A stretch of 10,199 bases of DNA from Candidatus Symbiothrix sp. GTDB lineage: Bacteria; Bacteroidota; Bacteroidia; Bacteroidales; Azobacteroidaceae. Position 1 is the stretch's first letter. Every line of letters starts with the position of its first letter. Positions 1 to 7,412 of the stretch are shown here, piece after piece. Below the pieces are notes generated by a model. It saw only the letters and a program-made list of their open reading frames with translations, did no database searches and was not told the DNA's origin. The stretch spans positions 1-10,199 of the forward strand of contig JAITXK010000025.1 of NCBI GenBank assembly GCA_031284765.1. The letters are read 5' to 3'. The translations under genes were made by a program, and so were the position numbers.

Positions 1-1599
1 CACGATGCAGGTTTGAAGATCGGATTTTATTATTCACAAAATGTGGATTGGATGCATGAAGGCGGAATGGACTTTATTCCGGAGCTCAATAATGGTACAT
101 ATCCTGCCGACAAAGTAGAAAAATATGTCAATGAACTTGTGATTCCACACATTCAGGAACTGACCACCAAGTATGATATAGACTTGTTTTGGTTTGATGC
201 CCCGGGCGCATCCAACACGAATCCCACACTTGCCCAAAATATACTTGATGCGTTGTTGCAATCTCCTATTGGAAACAAAGTGATTTATAATGATCGGTTA
301 GCCCCTGGTTTTGAAGGGGACTTTTTTACGCCGGAAAATGATACGCCGGATATTCCATACAACGGCTACGATCACAATAAAAACTGGGAAGCATGTTCCT
401 CGCTCAATAGTTCTTGGGGATTTGAATATGAACCGGATACATATAATGCCTATAATTATACTTGGAAATCAGGTCTTTACTCCATTAGCCGGATCCTGGA
501 ATTGGCGAGCAAAGGTGGAAACTTCCTGCTGAATGTAGGTCCCGACCGGCACGGTGTCATTCCCGAACCAGCCGTCAATACCTTGAAAGAAATCGGCGAC
601 TACATGCAACTGTATGGTGAAACGGTTTACGGAACGCAGAAAAATACATTGCTCAATCCGTTTGAATACGGTTATGTTACTCAAAAAACAGATGCGGACG
701 GAACTTTTCACTGGTATCTGCACGTTTCTCCAGCGTATTGGAACGAAAAGTCTATCGTCGTGAACGGCATAACCGAATTGCCGGAGAATGCCACGCTGCT
801 TGCGACCCAGGAATTGTTGCCTGTTACTTTGGAAAACAATAATTTACTGATTACCTTGCCGGAGATGGACTGTCCGGATCAATACTATGCACCTGTCGAA
901 TTGGTGTTTTCACAAACTCCGCAACAAGTGTCAAAATCAAATATTCGCAACAACCAAATCCGCTTGACTCCTTTTCAGGCATCCACCAAAGAATTGAATA
1001 AAGATTTTATTCCGTATACGATAAAGTATTGGTATGGTAGAAATGCCGAAATGCGCTTTCGCATCTATCTGGAAAAAGGAACCTATCAACTGGGAGCCGA
1101 ATATGCCGCCTGGTATCAACCCGGCGAGTTGTATTTTACGATCAACGATGCAAGCTATACCGGACACTATCAGGCCACAGGCCTTGCATCCGTTCCAAAC
1201 GATTTCAGTCACTATATAAGCGATGATTTGGGCGGTTTGTCCATTACCATTCCTAAATCGCAAGTATATACGCTCTCGGTCAAAAGGAATGCTGAAGTTC
1301 CCAATGTGACCAATTGGATTTATGTTCGCAATTTCACACTCACTAAATCTGGTTCGGATACTGGTTTCAATTCCTCTGGGGTTCAAATTTATCCAACTGT
1401 GATTCGTGTTACTACTGATAAGTACTTGTATTGCAAAACGTTTGAAGTTCAAACCTTCCGCATTTACAACTCACAGGGTCATTGCGTGAAAACCTTTATA
1501 GCCGACAAGCAAGAGCTAAAAATAGATGCGAGCAATTTGCCGGCAGGGGTGTATCTGGTGGTTGGTAAACGGTCGCTGCACAAGATAATTATCGAATAA
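1..1599 (+). CDS. GH29 alpha-L-fucosidase with T9SS sorting domain (5'-truncated)
   Basis: Secreted or surface glycosidase predicted to release alpha-L-fucose from glycans. The frame is open from base 1 (H-D-A-G-L-K), so the gene starts outside the window; the TTG at 13 is internal. Seen, counting that TTG codon as residue 1: a GH29-like strand KIGFYYSQNVDW at 2-13; the probable nucleophile Asp62 in DLFWFDAPG (bases 196-198); GDFFTPE near 102-108; WEACSSLNSSWGFE near 125-138; and the family signature LLNVGPDRHGVIP near 172-183. A beta-rich domain I cannot name fills about 310-450. The last ~72 residues (from base 1381) resemble a type A T9SS sorting domain: IYPT start, FRIYNSQGHCVKTF, then DASNLPAGVYLV and KIIIE. 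The signal peptide and about the first quarter of the enzyme are missing. The 98-base gap and a fresh promoter downstream suggest it is not co-transcribed with the next gene. Family is confident; exact linkage specificity is unknown. Confidence 0.9.
   Translation, partial: HDAGLKIGFYYSQNVDWMHEGGMDFIPELNNGTYPADKVEKYVNELVIPHIQELTTKYDIDLFWFDAPGASNTNPTLAQNILDALLQSPIGNKVIYNDRLAPGFEGDFFTPENDTPDIPYNGYDHNKNWEACSSLNSSWGFEYEPDTYNAYNYTWKSGLYSISRILELASKGGNFLLNVGPDRHGVIPEPAVNTLKEIGDYMQLYGETVYGTQKNTLLNPFEYGYVTQKTDADGTFHWYLHVSPAYWNEKSIVVNGITELPENATLLATQELLPVTLENNNLLITLPEMDCPDQYYAPVELVFSQTPQQVSKSNIRNNQIRLTPFQASTKELNKDFIPYTIKYWYGRNAEMRFRIYLEKGTYQLGAEYAAWYQPGELYFTINDASYTGHYQATGLASVPNDFSHYISDDLGGLSITIPKSQVYTLSVKRNAEVPNVTNWIYVRNFTLTKSGSDTGFNSSGVQIYPTVIRVTTDKYLYCKTFEVQTFRIYNSQGHCVKTFIADKQELKIDASNLPAGVYLVVGKRSLHKIIIE
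1381..1596 (+). other. T9SS C-terminal sorting domain of the fucosidase
   Basis: These 72 residues follow a Ser/Gly-rich linker. They carry the usual landmarks of the Por secretion tail: IYPT near the start, a strand with G followed by a basic residue and KTF, LPAGVYLV about 20 residues before the end, and a short basic-hydrophobic finish. In Bacteroidota such tails direct proteins through the type IX system, where they are normally removed. Assigned by pattern only. Confidence 0.8.
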
Positions 1600-1624
1600 G
1601 TCGGAGCACATCGTTCATAATTTA

Positions 1625-1656
1625 TTTGTATTGTAGCGGACTATATTGTACCTTTG
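1625..1656 (+). promoter_or_regulatory. Bacteroidota-type promoter for the S41 protease-LptF/G unit
   Basis: TTTG at 1625-1628 is followed after 20 bases by TACCTTTG at 1649-1656, matching the Bacteroides primary sigma consensus TTTG-N19-21-TAnnTTTG. Transcription would start near 1663, giving a leader of about 35 bases before the ATG at 1698. Confidence 0.7.
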
Positions 1657-1697
1657 CATGCTTATAAAAAACGTAGTAGTCTTATTCAGGTAAAAAA

Positions 1698-3368
1698 ATG
1701 AAACTAATGAAAAACGTATTCTGTTTTGTCCTTTTCTTAGTGTCCTTATGCTCTTGCTCGTATGGACAAAATTTTAATGAATCGGCGCTCAAAGTCAGTA
1801 TGGCGATGAATGTGATTCAAAACTGGTATGTCGATACAGTCAATACGCACAAACTGGCGGAAGATGCTATTGTTGCAATGTTGCAAAAATTAGACCCACA
1901 TTCCGCTTATATGACACCTGAAGAAGTGAAGGAAATGAACGAGCCTTTACAGGGTAATTTCGATGGCATCGGTATTCAATTCAATATGCTGACGGATACG
2001 TTGTATGTGATACAGGTCATTCCCGGCGGTCCATCTGAAAAAGTAGGAATCATGGCGGGTGACCGCATTATTTATGTGAATGATACCCTCATCTCCGGCG
2101 TAAAAAAGTCAACTTCCGATATTATGTCGCGTTTGCGCGGACCGAAAGGTACAGTGGTGAACGTGAAAGTGTTGCGGGGCAATAATTCGAATTTGATTTC
2201 TTTCAAAATTGTCCGCGGAAAAATACCTATTTACAGTCTGGATGCTTCGTATATGATTGATAAAGAAACCGGATACATCAAATTAAACCGTTTTGCCGAA
2301 ACTACTTTCGATGAATTTAAAACCGCATTAAAAGAACTTCAACAGAAAGGATTGCAAAATCTGATTCTGGATTTGCAAGGTAATGGTGGCGGTTATATGC
2401 ACCGTGCAAACGAAATCGCCAACGAATTTTTACAACAAGGCAGTCTGATTGTTTATACCGAAGGTGTTCATCAACACAGGGAAGAAACCCATGCGAGCAA
2501 GAAAGGCAGTTTTGAACAAGGCAAGGTAGTGGTTTTGATTGATGAATCTTCGGCTTCGGCCAGCGAAATCGTAACAGGAGCTTTGCAGGATTGGGACAGA
2601 GCGGTCGTTGTCGGCCGTCGTTCGTTCGGGAAAGGTTTGGTACAGCGTACTCAGTTGCTGCCCGATGGTTCGATGATTAAACTCACAACGTCACGTTACT
2701 ATACGCCTACCGGCCGTTCAATTCAAAAACCTTACGAAAAAGGCAATCTGGAATCCTATAACACGGAAGTTATTCAACGTTACAATCGCGGCGAAATGCT
2801 TAGCGCCGACAGTATCCATTTCCCTGATTCATTGAAGTACAATACTTTGGTTAATAAACGAATTGTGTATGGCGGTGGCGGTATCATGCCGGATTATTTT
2901 GTACCGCTTGATACGAGCCTTTATACCGATATTCACCGTTCATTGGTGGCTTCAGGGGTTGTCAATAAATTGGTTATGAACCACATCGACAAGAACAGAT
3001 CTTCCTTATTGAAACAATATCAGAACCATTTTGATACCTATAAATCGAACTTTCGGGTTACGGAATCAATGCTGAACAGTTTGTTGGATTTGTTCAAAAA
3101 GGAAAATTTCGAACTGATTTCTTTCAACGCGACAGCATCGGATCAATCGAAAGAAAAACGCACTTCCGCTCAATTGAATTCGGAAGATATGGCGCAATTC
3201 GACAAATCCAAATCGCTGCTTCAATTGCAGATCAAAGCATTAATTGCCCGCGACCTTTGGAATATGAACGAATATTTCCAAATCATCAACGAAGAAAACA
3301 ATGCGTTGCAAAAAGGGATTGAAATCATCGAAAATTCCAAAGAATATAACAAGTTGCTTGGAAAATAA
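1698..3368 (+). CDS. S41 C-terminal processing peptidase (CtpA/Prc-like)
   Basis: Predicted periplasmic or membrane-anchored serine protease that trims or degrades envelope proteins from their C-terminus. Seen in the 556 residues: an N-terminal hydrophobic signal (about 6-20) ending in LCSCSYGQ; the LDPHSAYMTPEE motif (65-76) typical of CTPs; a PDZ domain (about 84-172) with GDRIIYVND; the LDLQGNGGG strand (225-232); the catalytic Ser287 in SSASASEI; and Lys312 in FGKGLVQ. The Ser-Lys spacing of 25 matches E. coli Prc (430/455). A helical tail of about 150 residues follows the protease core, with no T9SS tail. Whether Cys20 is lipidated is uncertain, because the sequence before it (L-C-S) is a poor lipobox. 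A second ATG at 1707 is possible; the first is chosen because it keeps the longer basic N-terminus. It sits two bases upstream of the permease gene, so they are very likely co-transcribed. Confidence 0.93.
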   Translation: MKLMKNVFCFVLFLVSLCSCSYGQNFNESALKVSMAMNVIQNWYVDTVNTHKLAEDAIVAMLQKLDPHSAYMTPEEVKEMNEPLQGNFDGIGIQFNMLTDTLYVIQVIPGGPSEKVGIMAGDRIIYVNDTLISGVKKSTSDIMSRLRGPKGTVVNVKVLRGNNSNLISFKIVRGKIPIYSLDASYMIDKETGYIKLNRFAETTFDEFKTALKELQQKGLQNLILDLQGNGGGYMHRANEIANEFLQQGSLIVYTEGVHQHREETHASKKGSFEQGKVVVLIDESSASASEIVTGALQDWDRAVVVGRRSFGKGLVQRTQLLPDGSMIKLTTSRYYTPTGRSIQKPYEKGNLESYNTEVIQRYNRGEMLSADSIHFPDSLKYNTLVNKRIVYGGGGIMPDYFVPLDTSLYTDIHRSLVASGVVNKLVMNHIDKNRSSLLKQYQNHFDTYKSNFRVTESMLNSLLDLFKKENFELISFNATASDQSKEKRTSAQLNSEDMAQFDKSKSLLQLQIKALIARDLWNMNEYFQIINEENNALQKGIEIIENSKEYNKLLGK

Positions 3369-3370
3369 GT

Positions 3371-4462
3371 ATGGCTTTCCGAAAGTTGTTGAAAATCATT
3401 GACTGGTATATCATTAAAAAATTTATTGGCACTTACTTTTTTGCCATTCTGTTGATTATATCCATCACAGTCATGTTTGATTTCAATGAGAAATTAGACA
3501 AGTTTCTCAAGACCAGTGCACCTACCCATGCTATTATTTTCGATTATTACCTGAATTTCATCCCCTATTTTGTCAATCTATTCAGTCCGTTGTTTGTTTT
3601 CATTGCGGTCATTTTCTTTACTTCCCGCTTGGCCGACAATTCCGAGATCATCGCCATGCTGTCGAGCGGAATGAGTTTCAACCGATTGATGAAGCCTTAT
3701 CTGATTTCGGCAACCTTGATTGCGGCAATGACTTTCGTACTCAACAGTTACGTTATTCCTCCGGCAAATATTACGCGAATAGAGTTCATGAATAAATACG
3801 TGAAAGACAAGAGTGTTACTTATTCACGCAATATCCAATTGGAAGTAGAACCAGATATTATCGCCTATTTCGACAGTTTCGATTCGACCACCAAGAACGG
3901 CACGCGCTTCTCTTTGGAACGTTTCGAAGGCAAACAATTAAAATCTCGTTTGACTGCTCAGCGCATCGAATGGGATACCGCCTATCAATGGACGGTAAAA
4001 GATTACATGATTCGTGATTTTGTAGATATGAAGGAGGAGATTACGACCGGTTTATCTTTGGATACGACTTTGACGATTATTCCGGCCGACTTTATGATTT
4101 CCGTTTTAGATTGCGAACAAATGACCACTCCCGCACTGAAAAAATATATCGACCGTCAAAAAAAACGCGGTATCGGCAATATCCAACTATTTGAAATAGA
4201 ATTTCATAAACGGTTTGCCATGATTTTGGCGGCATTTATTCTAACCATTATCGGCGCATCGGTTTCCGCCCGGAAAGTAAAAGGCGGTATGGGAATGAAA
4301 ATCGGTGTCGGGATGTTGCTCAGTTTTTCTTATATCCTGTTTATGCAGGTTTCTTCTTCGTTTGCAGTTTCCGGTTATGTCAGTCCGTGGTTGGCCGTGT
4401 GGATTCCTAATTTTGTATATATCTTTATCGCGGCATCTCTTTACAGGAAAGCGCCGCGATAA
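3371..4462 (+). CDS. LptF/LptG-family LPS export permease
   Basis: Predicted inner-membrane subunit of the Lpt ABC exporter, which extracts lipopolysaccharide and passes it to the periplasmic bridge. The 363 residues show the YjgP/YjgQ layout: three N-terminal membrane segments (about 15-34, 64-86, 106-127), a hydrophilic periplasmic domain (about 130-275) and three C-terminal segments (about 280-298, 311-332, 338-358). Family-like stretches are WYIIKKFIGTYFF at the start, RLADNSEIIAMLSSGMSFNRLMKP in the first cytoplasmic loop (the part that contacts LptB in known structures) and GMKIGVGMLLSFSYILF near the end. I cannot tell F from G by eye, so no symbol is given. The ATG lies two bases after the stop of the S41 gene. 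The stop codon is inside a stem-loop, and only 15 bases separate it from the convergent rseP stop. Confidence 0.9.
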   Translation: MAFRKLLKIIDWYIIKKFIGTYFFAILLIISITVMFDFNEKLDKFLKTSAPTHAIIFDYYLNFIPYFVNLFSPLFVFIAVIFFTSRLADNSEIIAMLSSGMSFNRLMKPYLISATLIAAMTFVLNSYVIPPANITRIEFMNKYVKDKSVTYSRNIQLEVEPDIIAYFDSFDSTTKNGTRFSLERFEGKQLKSRLTAQRIEWDTAYQWTVKDYMIRDFVDMKEEITTGLSLDTTLTIIPADFMISVLDCEQMTTPALKKYIDRQKKRGIGNIQLFEIEFHKRFAMILAAFILTIIGASVSARKVKGGMGMKIGVGMLLSFSYILFMQVSSSFAVSGYVSPWLAVWIPNFVYIFIAASLYRKAPR

Positions 4463-4464
4463 AG
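4423..4464 (+). terminator. Stem-loop terminator at convergent lptF/G-rseP junction, probably bidirectional
   Basis: The arm CTTTATCGCGGC (4423-4434) pairs perfectly with GCCGCGATAAAG (4453-4464), twelve base pairs with a GC-rich core. The 18-base loop can add a small inner stem, CTTT (4439-4442) with AAAG (4448-4451). The right arm contains the permease stop codon TAA (4460-4462). Downstream on + the sequence is T-rich (CATCATTACTTATTTA) rather than a clean U tract. On the minus strand the same hairpin begins 13 bases past the rseP stop and is followed by an A/T-rich stretch. It could therefore end both transcripts. Structure is seen; function is inferred. Confidence 0.65.
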
Positions 4465-4477
4465 CATCATTACTTAT

Positions 4478-5779
4478 TTAAAAGAATGCCCTGAGAATAT
4501 CCATTCCATTGGCATAAATCAGTAGTCCAAACAAGAGGGCCATGCCCACATACTGGGCATATTCCAAGAACTTGTCGCTGGGTTGGCGACCGGTAATCAC
4601 TTCATACAGCAGGAACAAAACGTGTCCGCCGTCCAAAGCGGGAATTGGTAAGAGATTCATCACACCCAACATGATAGAGAGAAAAGCCGTTAATGTCCAA
4701 AATGCGCCCCAATGCCATTGGTCGGGGAAAAGATTGCCGATGGCGCCGAACCCGCCTATGCTTTGTGCGCCTTCTTTGGTGAAAAGCCACTTCAGTTGGA
4801 GTACATAAAACGAAAGTTTCCGCACACCTAACACAATGCCTTGGGGGAAAGACTGAAAGAAATTGTAGCGGTCGGTTATGCTCACATCTGCGGTTTTGAC
4901 CGAGAAACCCAATTTGCCTGCCTCACTCACATGAGCTGTCAGCGCTAATTTTTCTTGATTCCGCAGGATTTCCAGTTTCACGTCTTTGTCTTCAAGTTTT
5001 GATAACTGCGAAGCCAATACATTGAAAGCAGACGTTTCCACCTCGTTGATGGAAATAATCTTATCACCGGCCAGCAGGCCTGCTTTTTCGGCATTGCCGC
5101 CGGGAACAATACTGTCGATAAGTGTTGTCGAAGTATCGGTCAACGGCATTTTGGAGGTCATAAATTGCGCCTTAAAATTTTCAGGCAAGGCGAATGTCTT
5201 TTTTTGTCCATCGCGCAACACGGTTATATTTTGAGCATCAATGATACGGAATAAAGACAGGTCATCGTAGCGGGACAGGGTTTTTCCATCGGCAGCCAAG
5301 AGGTGATCGCCGTCTTGAAAACCTGCCTGATGTCCTGTTTGACTGAAATACAAAGGTGTTTTTTCGAGTGGAACGTATGTGTCTCCCCATGCCAAAACTA
5401 TCATCGAATAGATGAAGAAAGCCAGAATGAAATTCATCATCACGCCGCCCACCATAATCAACAGGCGTTGCCAAGCCGGTTTGGTGCGAAATTCCCACGG
5501 TTTGGGTGGTTGTTTCAGGGCTTCCTTATCCATGCTTTCGTCAATCATTCCTGCTATTTTTACAAATCCGCCCAAGGGCAACCAGCCGATGCCGTATTCC
5601 GTTTCGCTGTTTTTCGGTTTGAACTTGAATAAAGAAAACCACGGATTAAAGAACAGATAAAATTTTTCAACCCGCACTTTGAATAGTTTGGCGAAAAGGA
5701 AGTGCCCACATTCGTGTACAATGACTAAAATGGAGAGGCAGAGGATAAGTTGTAATGCTTTTATTAAAAAAATTTCCAT
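4478..5779 (-). CDS. rseP: Site-2 intramembrane metalloprotease RseP (M50)
   Basis: Zinc protease of the inner membrane that cuts transmembrane segments, in known systems anti-sigma factors or remnant signal peptides. Seen in the 433 residues: HECGH at 22-26 inside the first membrane helix (zinc-binding HExxH), the cytoplasmic GWLPLGGFVKIAG stretch near 64-76, a membrane segment near 108-130, two PDZ-like regions (about 150-200, degenerate, and 220-285 with the GLLAGDKIISINE core), and the second active-site motif LLPIPALDGGH with Asp383 (third zinc ligand). A last membrane helix ends the protein. Length is close to E. coli RseP (450). Its ATG overlaps the dxr stop by one base (TAATG), which suggests translational coupling and fixes the start. 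It is the last gene of the four-gene operon. Family is certain; substrates cannot be read from here. Confidence 0.95.
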   Translation of the reverse strand: MEIFLIKALQLILCLSILVIVHECGHFLFAKLFKVRVEKFYLFFNPWFSLFKFKPKNSETEYGIGWLPLGGFVKIAGMIDESMDKEALKQPPKPWEFRTKPAWQRLLIMVGGVMMNFILAFFIYSMIVLAWGDTYVPLEKTPLYFSQTGHQAGFQDGDHLLAADGKTLSRYDDLSLFRIIDAQNITVLRDGQKKTFALPENFKAQFMTSKMPLTDTSTTLIDSIVPGGNAEKAGLLAGDKIISINEVETSAFNVLASQLSKLEDKDVKLEILRNQEKLALTAHVSEAGKLGFSVKTADVSITDRYNFFQSFPQGIVLGVRKLSFYVLQLKWLFTKEGAQSIGGFGAIGNLFPDQWHWGAFWTLTAFLSIMLGVMNLLPIPALDGGHVLFLLYEVITGRQPSDKFLEYAQYVGMALLFGLLIYANGMDILRAFF

Positions 5780-6939
5780 TATTTTGTTTTTAAAATTACT
5801 GTTGTTTTATTTCTTGTTTCTTTGTCTGTTTCTACAAAATCTTCGTAAGCAGGCGATGCGACGAACGTGCCCGATTGCATGATTTTTTCAATGATTTCGC
5901 TCATTTCCAAAAAGCCGATTTGGTCTTTCAGAAACGCTTCAACTACTATTTCGTTGGCTGCATTGAGGATGCAGGGCATATTTCCGCCTTGGCGAATCGC
6001 TTCAAAGGCGAATGTCAGGTTGCGGAACCGGTTCGTATCCGGTTCTTCAAATGTCAATTGGTTGAATTGAGTGAAATCCACCGGTTCAAAATTGGATTTG
6101 AAACGCGAAGGATAGGTCAGCGCATACTGAATCGGAATCCGCATGTCGGGCATTCCCAACTGCGCTTTAATCGACATATCGCGGAATTGTACCATGGAAT
6201 GAATAATCGACTGTGGATGCACCAATACCTGAATTTGTTCGGGTTGCACGCCAAACAGCCATTTGGCTTCAATCATCTCAAAACCCTTATTCATCAAACT
6301 GGCGGAATCGATGGTTACTTTCGCTCCCATATTCCAGTTGGGATGTTTCAGGGCTTCGTTTTTGGTAACGTGTTTCAATTGTTCCCATGAAAAATTGCGG
6401 AACGGGCCGCCGGAAGCAGTCAGCAGGATTTTATCAATCGGATTTTCCCATTCGCCCGCCAGACATTGGAAAATGGCTGAATGTTCGGAATCAACCGGCA
6501 AAACGAGTGTTTTATGTTCTTTGGCCAAGCGCGTAATTAATTCGCCGGCAATGACTAAGGTTTCTTTGTTGGCCAAGGCAATGGCTTTTCCCGCCTGAAT
6601 GGCATGGATGGTCGGTTGCAAGCCCGAATAGCCTACCATAGCTGTTAAAACCATATCAATCGGTTCGGCTTCAACAATTTGTGCTATGGCATCGGAACCG
6701 GCCCATACTTTGATGGGAAGGTCGCTCAAAGCTTCTTTCAGTAGTTCGTATTTCGATTCGTTGGCGATGACGACCGTGTCGGGCATAAACTCGCGGGCCT
6801 GTTGAATCAGCAATTCCACCTGATTGTGGGCGGTCATTGCATAAACTTCCAAGGTGTCGGAATGTTGGCGAATCACGTCTAAGGCCTGTGTGCCTATCGA
6901 GCCGGTAGAACCTAAAATGGCGATTTGTCTTTTCTTCAT
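5779..6939 (-). CDS. dxr: 1-deoxy-D-xylulose 5-phosphate reductoisomerase
   Basis: Cytosolic enzyme of the MEP isoprenoid pathway: converts 1-deoxy-D-xylulose 5-phosphate to 2-C-methyl-D-erythritol 4-phosphate with NADPH and a divalent metal. Seen in the 386 residues: the nucleotide-binding motif GSTGSIG at 10-16, LANKETLVIAG (122-132), metal ligands Asp150 and Glu152 in PVDSEHSA with Glu221 in NKGFEMIEAKWLFG, the flexible-loop and substrate region TASGGPFRN (174-182) with HPNWNMGAKVTIDSASL (199-215), and HPQSIIHSMVQFRD. All expected catalytic residues are present and the length is typical (E. coli 398). The ATG overlaps the preceding gene's TGA as ATGA, and its own stop overlaps the rseP ATG. 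Linkage of dxr to rseP is also common elsewhere; here it is tied to an unusual pair of upstream genes. Confidence 0.97.
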   Translation of the reverse strand: MKKRQIAILGSTGSIGTQALDVIRQHSDTLEVYAMTAHNQVELLIQQAREFMPDTVVIANESKYELLKEALSDLPIKVWAGSDAIAQIVEAEPIDMVLTAMVGYSGLQPTIHAIQAGKAIALANKETLVIAGELITRLAKEHKTLVLPVDSEHSAIFQCLAGEWENPIDKILLTASGGPFRNFSWEQLKHVTKNEALKHPNWNMGAKVTIDSASLMNKGFEMIEAKWLFGVQPEQIQVLVHPQSIIHSMVQFRDMSIKAQLGMPDMRIPIQYALTYPSRFKSNFEPVDFTQFNQLTFEEPDTNRFRNLTFAFEAIRQGGNMPCILNAANEIVVEAFLKDQIGFLEMSEIIEKIMQSGTFVASPAYEDFVETDKETRNKTTVILKTK

Positions 6940-7412
6940 TTTTTCTTGTTCAGCTCTTCCTCTTCGTATTTTTGCATGAATTTTTTGAGTGCGTCGGATT
7001 TTTTCAACTCTTCCACTTTGGCAGGAACGGCCAAGGTATCCGGCTCGGTAATCTTGACAATCGGACTGTTGCCGGTAATAATGCCGCTGATATTCTCAAT
7101 ATAAAGTGATTGTACCTGAATAATTTGTTCCAGAGAATCGGTTTTCAGAGCATTCTCAATCATTTCCTGACGGATTTCAGAATCAATATAGCCCGGCAAA
7201 TAATTCCGTATCGGCGTGTTGATGATAACGAGAGATGTCAGAATAATCAACAGGATGGCAAAACTAAGCACTGCCCAAAAACCTGATAATAAAGACAATC
7301 TGAATGAGAATACTTCTTCCAAAGTATTCTCATTCAGAAAATATAATTTGTATTTGAATCGTACTTTTTTCCAAAAAGTAGAAGAGTCGAATTGCTTTTT
7401 TTGCTTTTTCAT
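6936..7412 (-). CDS. Small single-pass membrane protein, resembling the N-terminal anchor of a Bacteroidota M23 peptidase
   Basis: Protein of 158 residues. Seen: a basic cytoplasmic start (MKKQKKQ, then FWKKVRFKYKLYFLNENTLEE), one membrane segment (about 42-64), TPIRNYLPGY (66-75) right after it, a helical stretch (about 77-110), a Pro/Thr-containing linker and a charged C-terminus rich in Lys and Glu. From memory, these sequences match the N-terminal part of the LytM/M23 metallopeptidases encoded next to dxr in Bacteroides, but no H-x-H or other M23 zinc motif is present. The chosen ATG (7412) forms an ATGA overlap with the S46 stop; a longer reading from 7454 adds 14 residues but would overlap that gene by 46 bases. 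The stop overlaps the dxr ATG (ATGA), so this is an intact reading frame rather than a decaying remnant. Possible role, inferred: membrane scaffold in envelope maintenance. Biochemical function unknown. Confidence 0.8.
   Translation of the reverse strand: MKKQKKQFDSSTFWKKVRFKYKLYFLNENTLEEVFSFRLSLLSGFWAVLSFAILLIILTSLVIINTPIRNYLPGYIDSEIRQEMIENALKTDSLEQIIQVQSLYIENISGIITGNSPIVKITEPDTLAVPAKVEELKKSDALKKFMQKYEEEELNKKK
7299..7338 (-). repeat. Perfect 17-bp inverted repeat inside the small membrane-protein gene
   Basis: TCTGAATGAGAATACTT (7299-7315) and its exact reverse complement AAGTATTCTCATTCAGA (7322-7338) flank a six-base loop. In the mRNA this would be a stem-loop starting about 75 bases after the start codon, covering codons Phe25 to Arg38. 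It is not followed by a U tract, so it does not look like a simple terminator. Structure is seen; any role is unknown. Confidence 0.85.

Noticed and set aside
13..15. TTG as the start of the fucosidase
   Set aside because: The frame continues to base 1 with family-like residues (HDAGLKIGFYYS), so this is an internal codon of a truncated gene.
1584..1593. Palindrome GATAATTATC at the end of the fucosidase
   Set aside because: It has no loop, is AT-only in its core and sits within the final codons. No convincing terminator hairpin was found in 1600-1697.
7299..7338. Inverted repeat as a XerCD/dif-type site, because of the six-base centre
   Set aside because: The arms lack the dif-like inner ATAA/TTAT bases and are far more symmetric than Xer sites. 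The repeat is inside an intact coding gene with no recombinase or element boundary nearby.
7299..7338. Inverted repeat as a rho-independent terminator
   Set aside because: The stem is AT-rich, no U tract follows on either strand, and the gene continues through it into coupled downstream genes.
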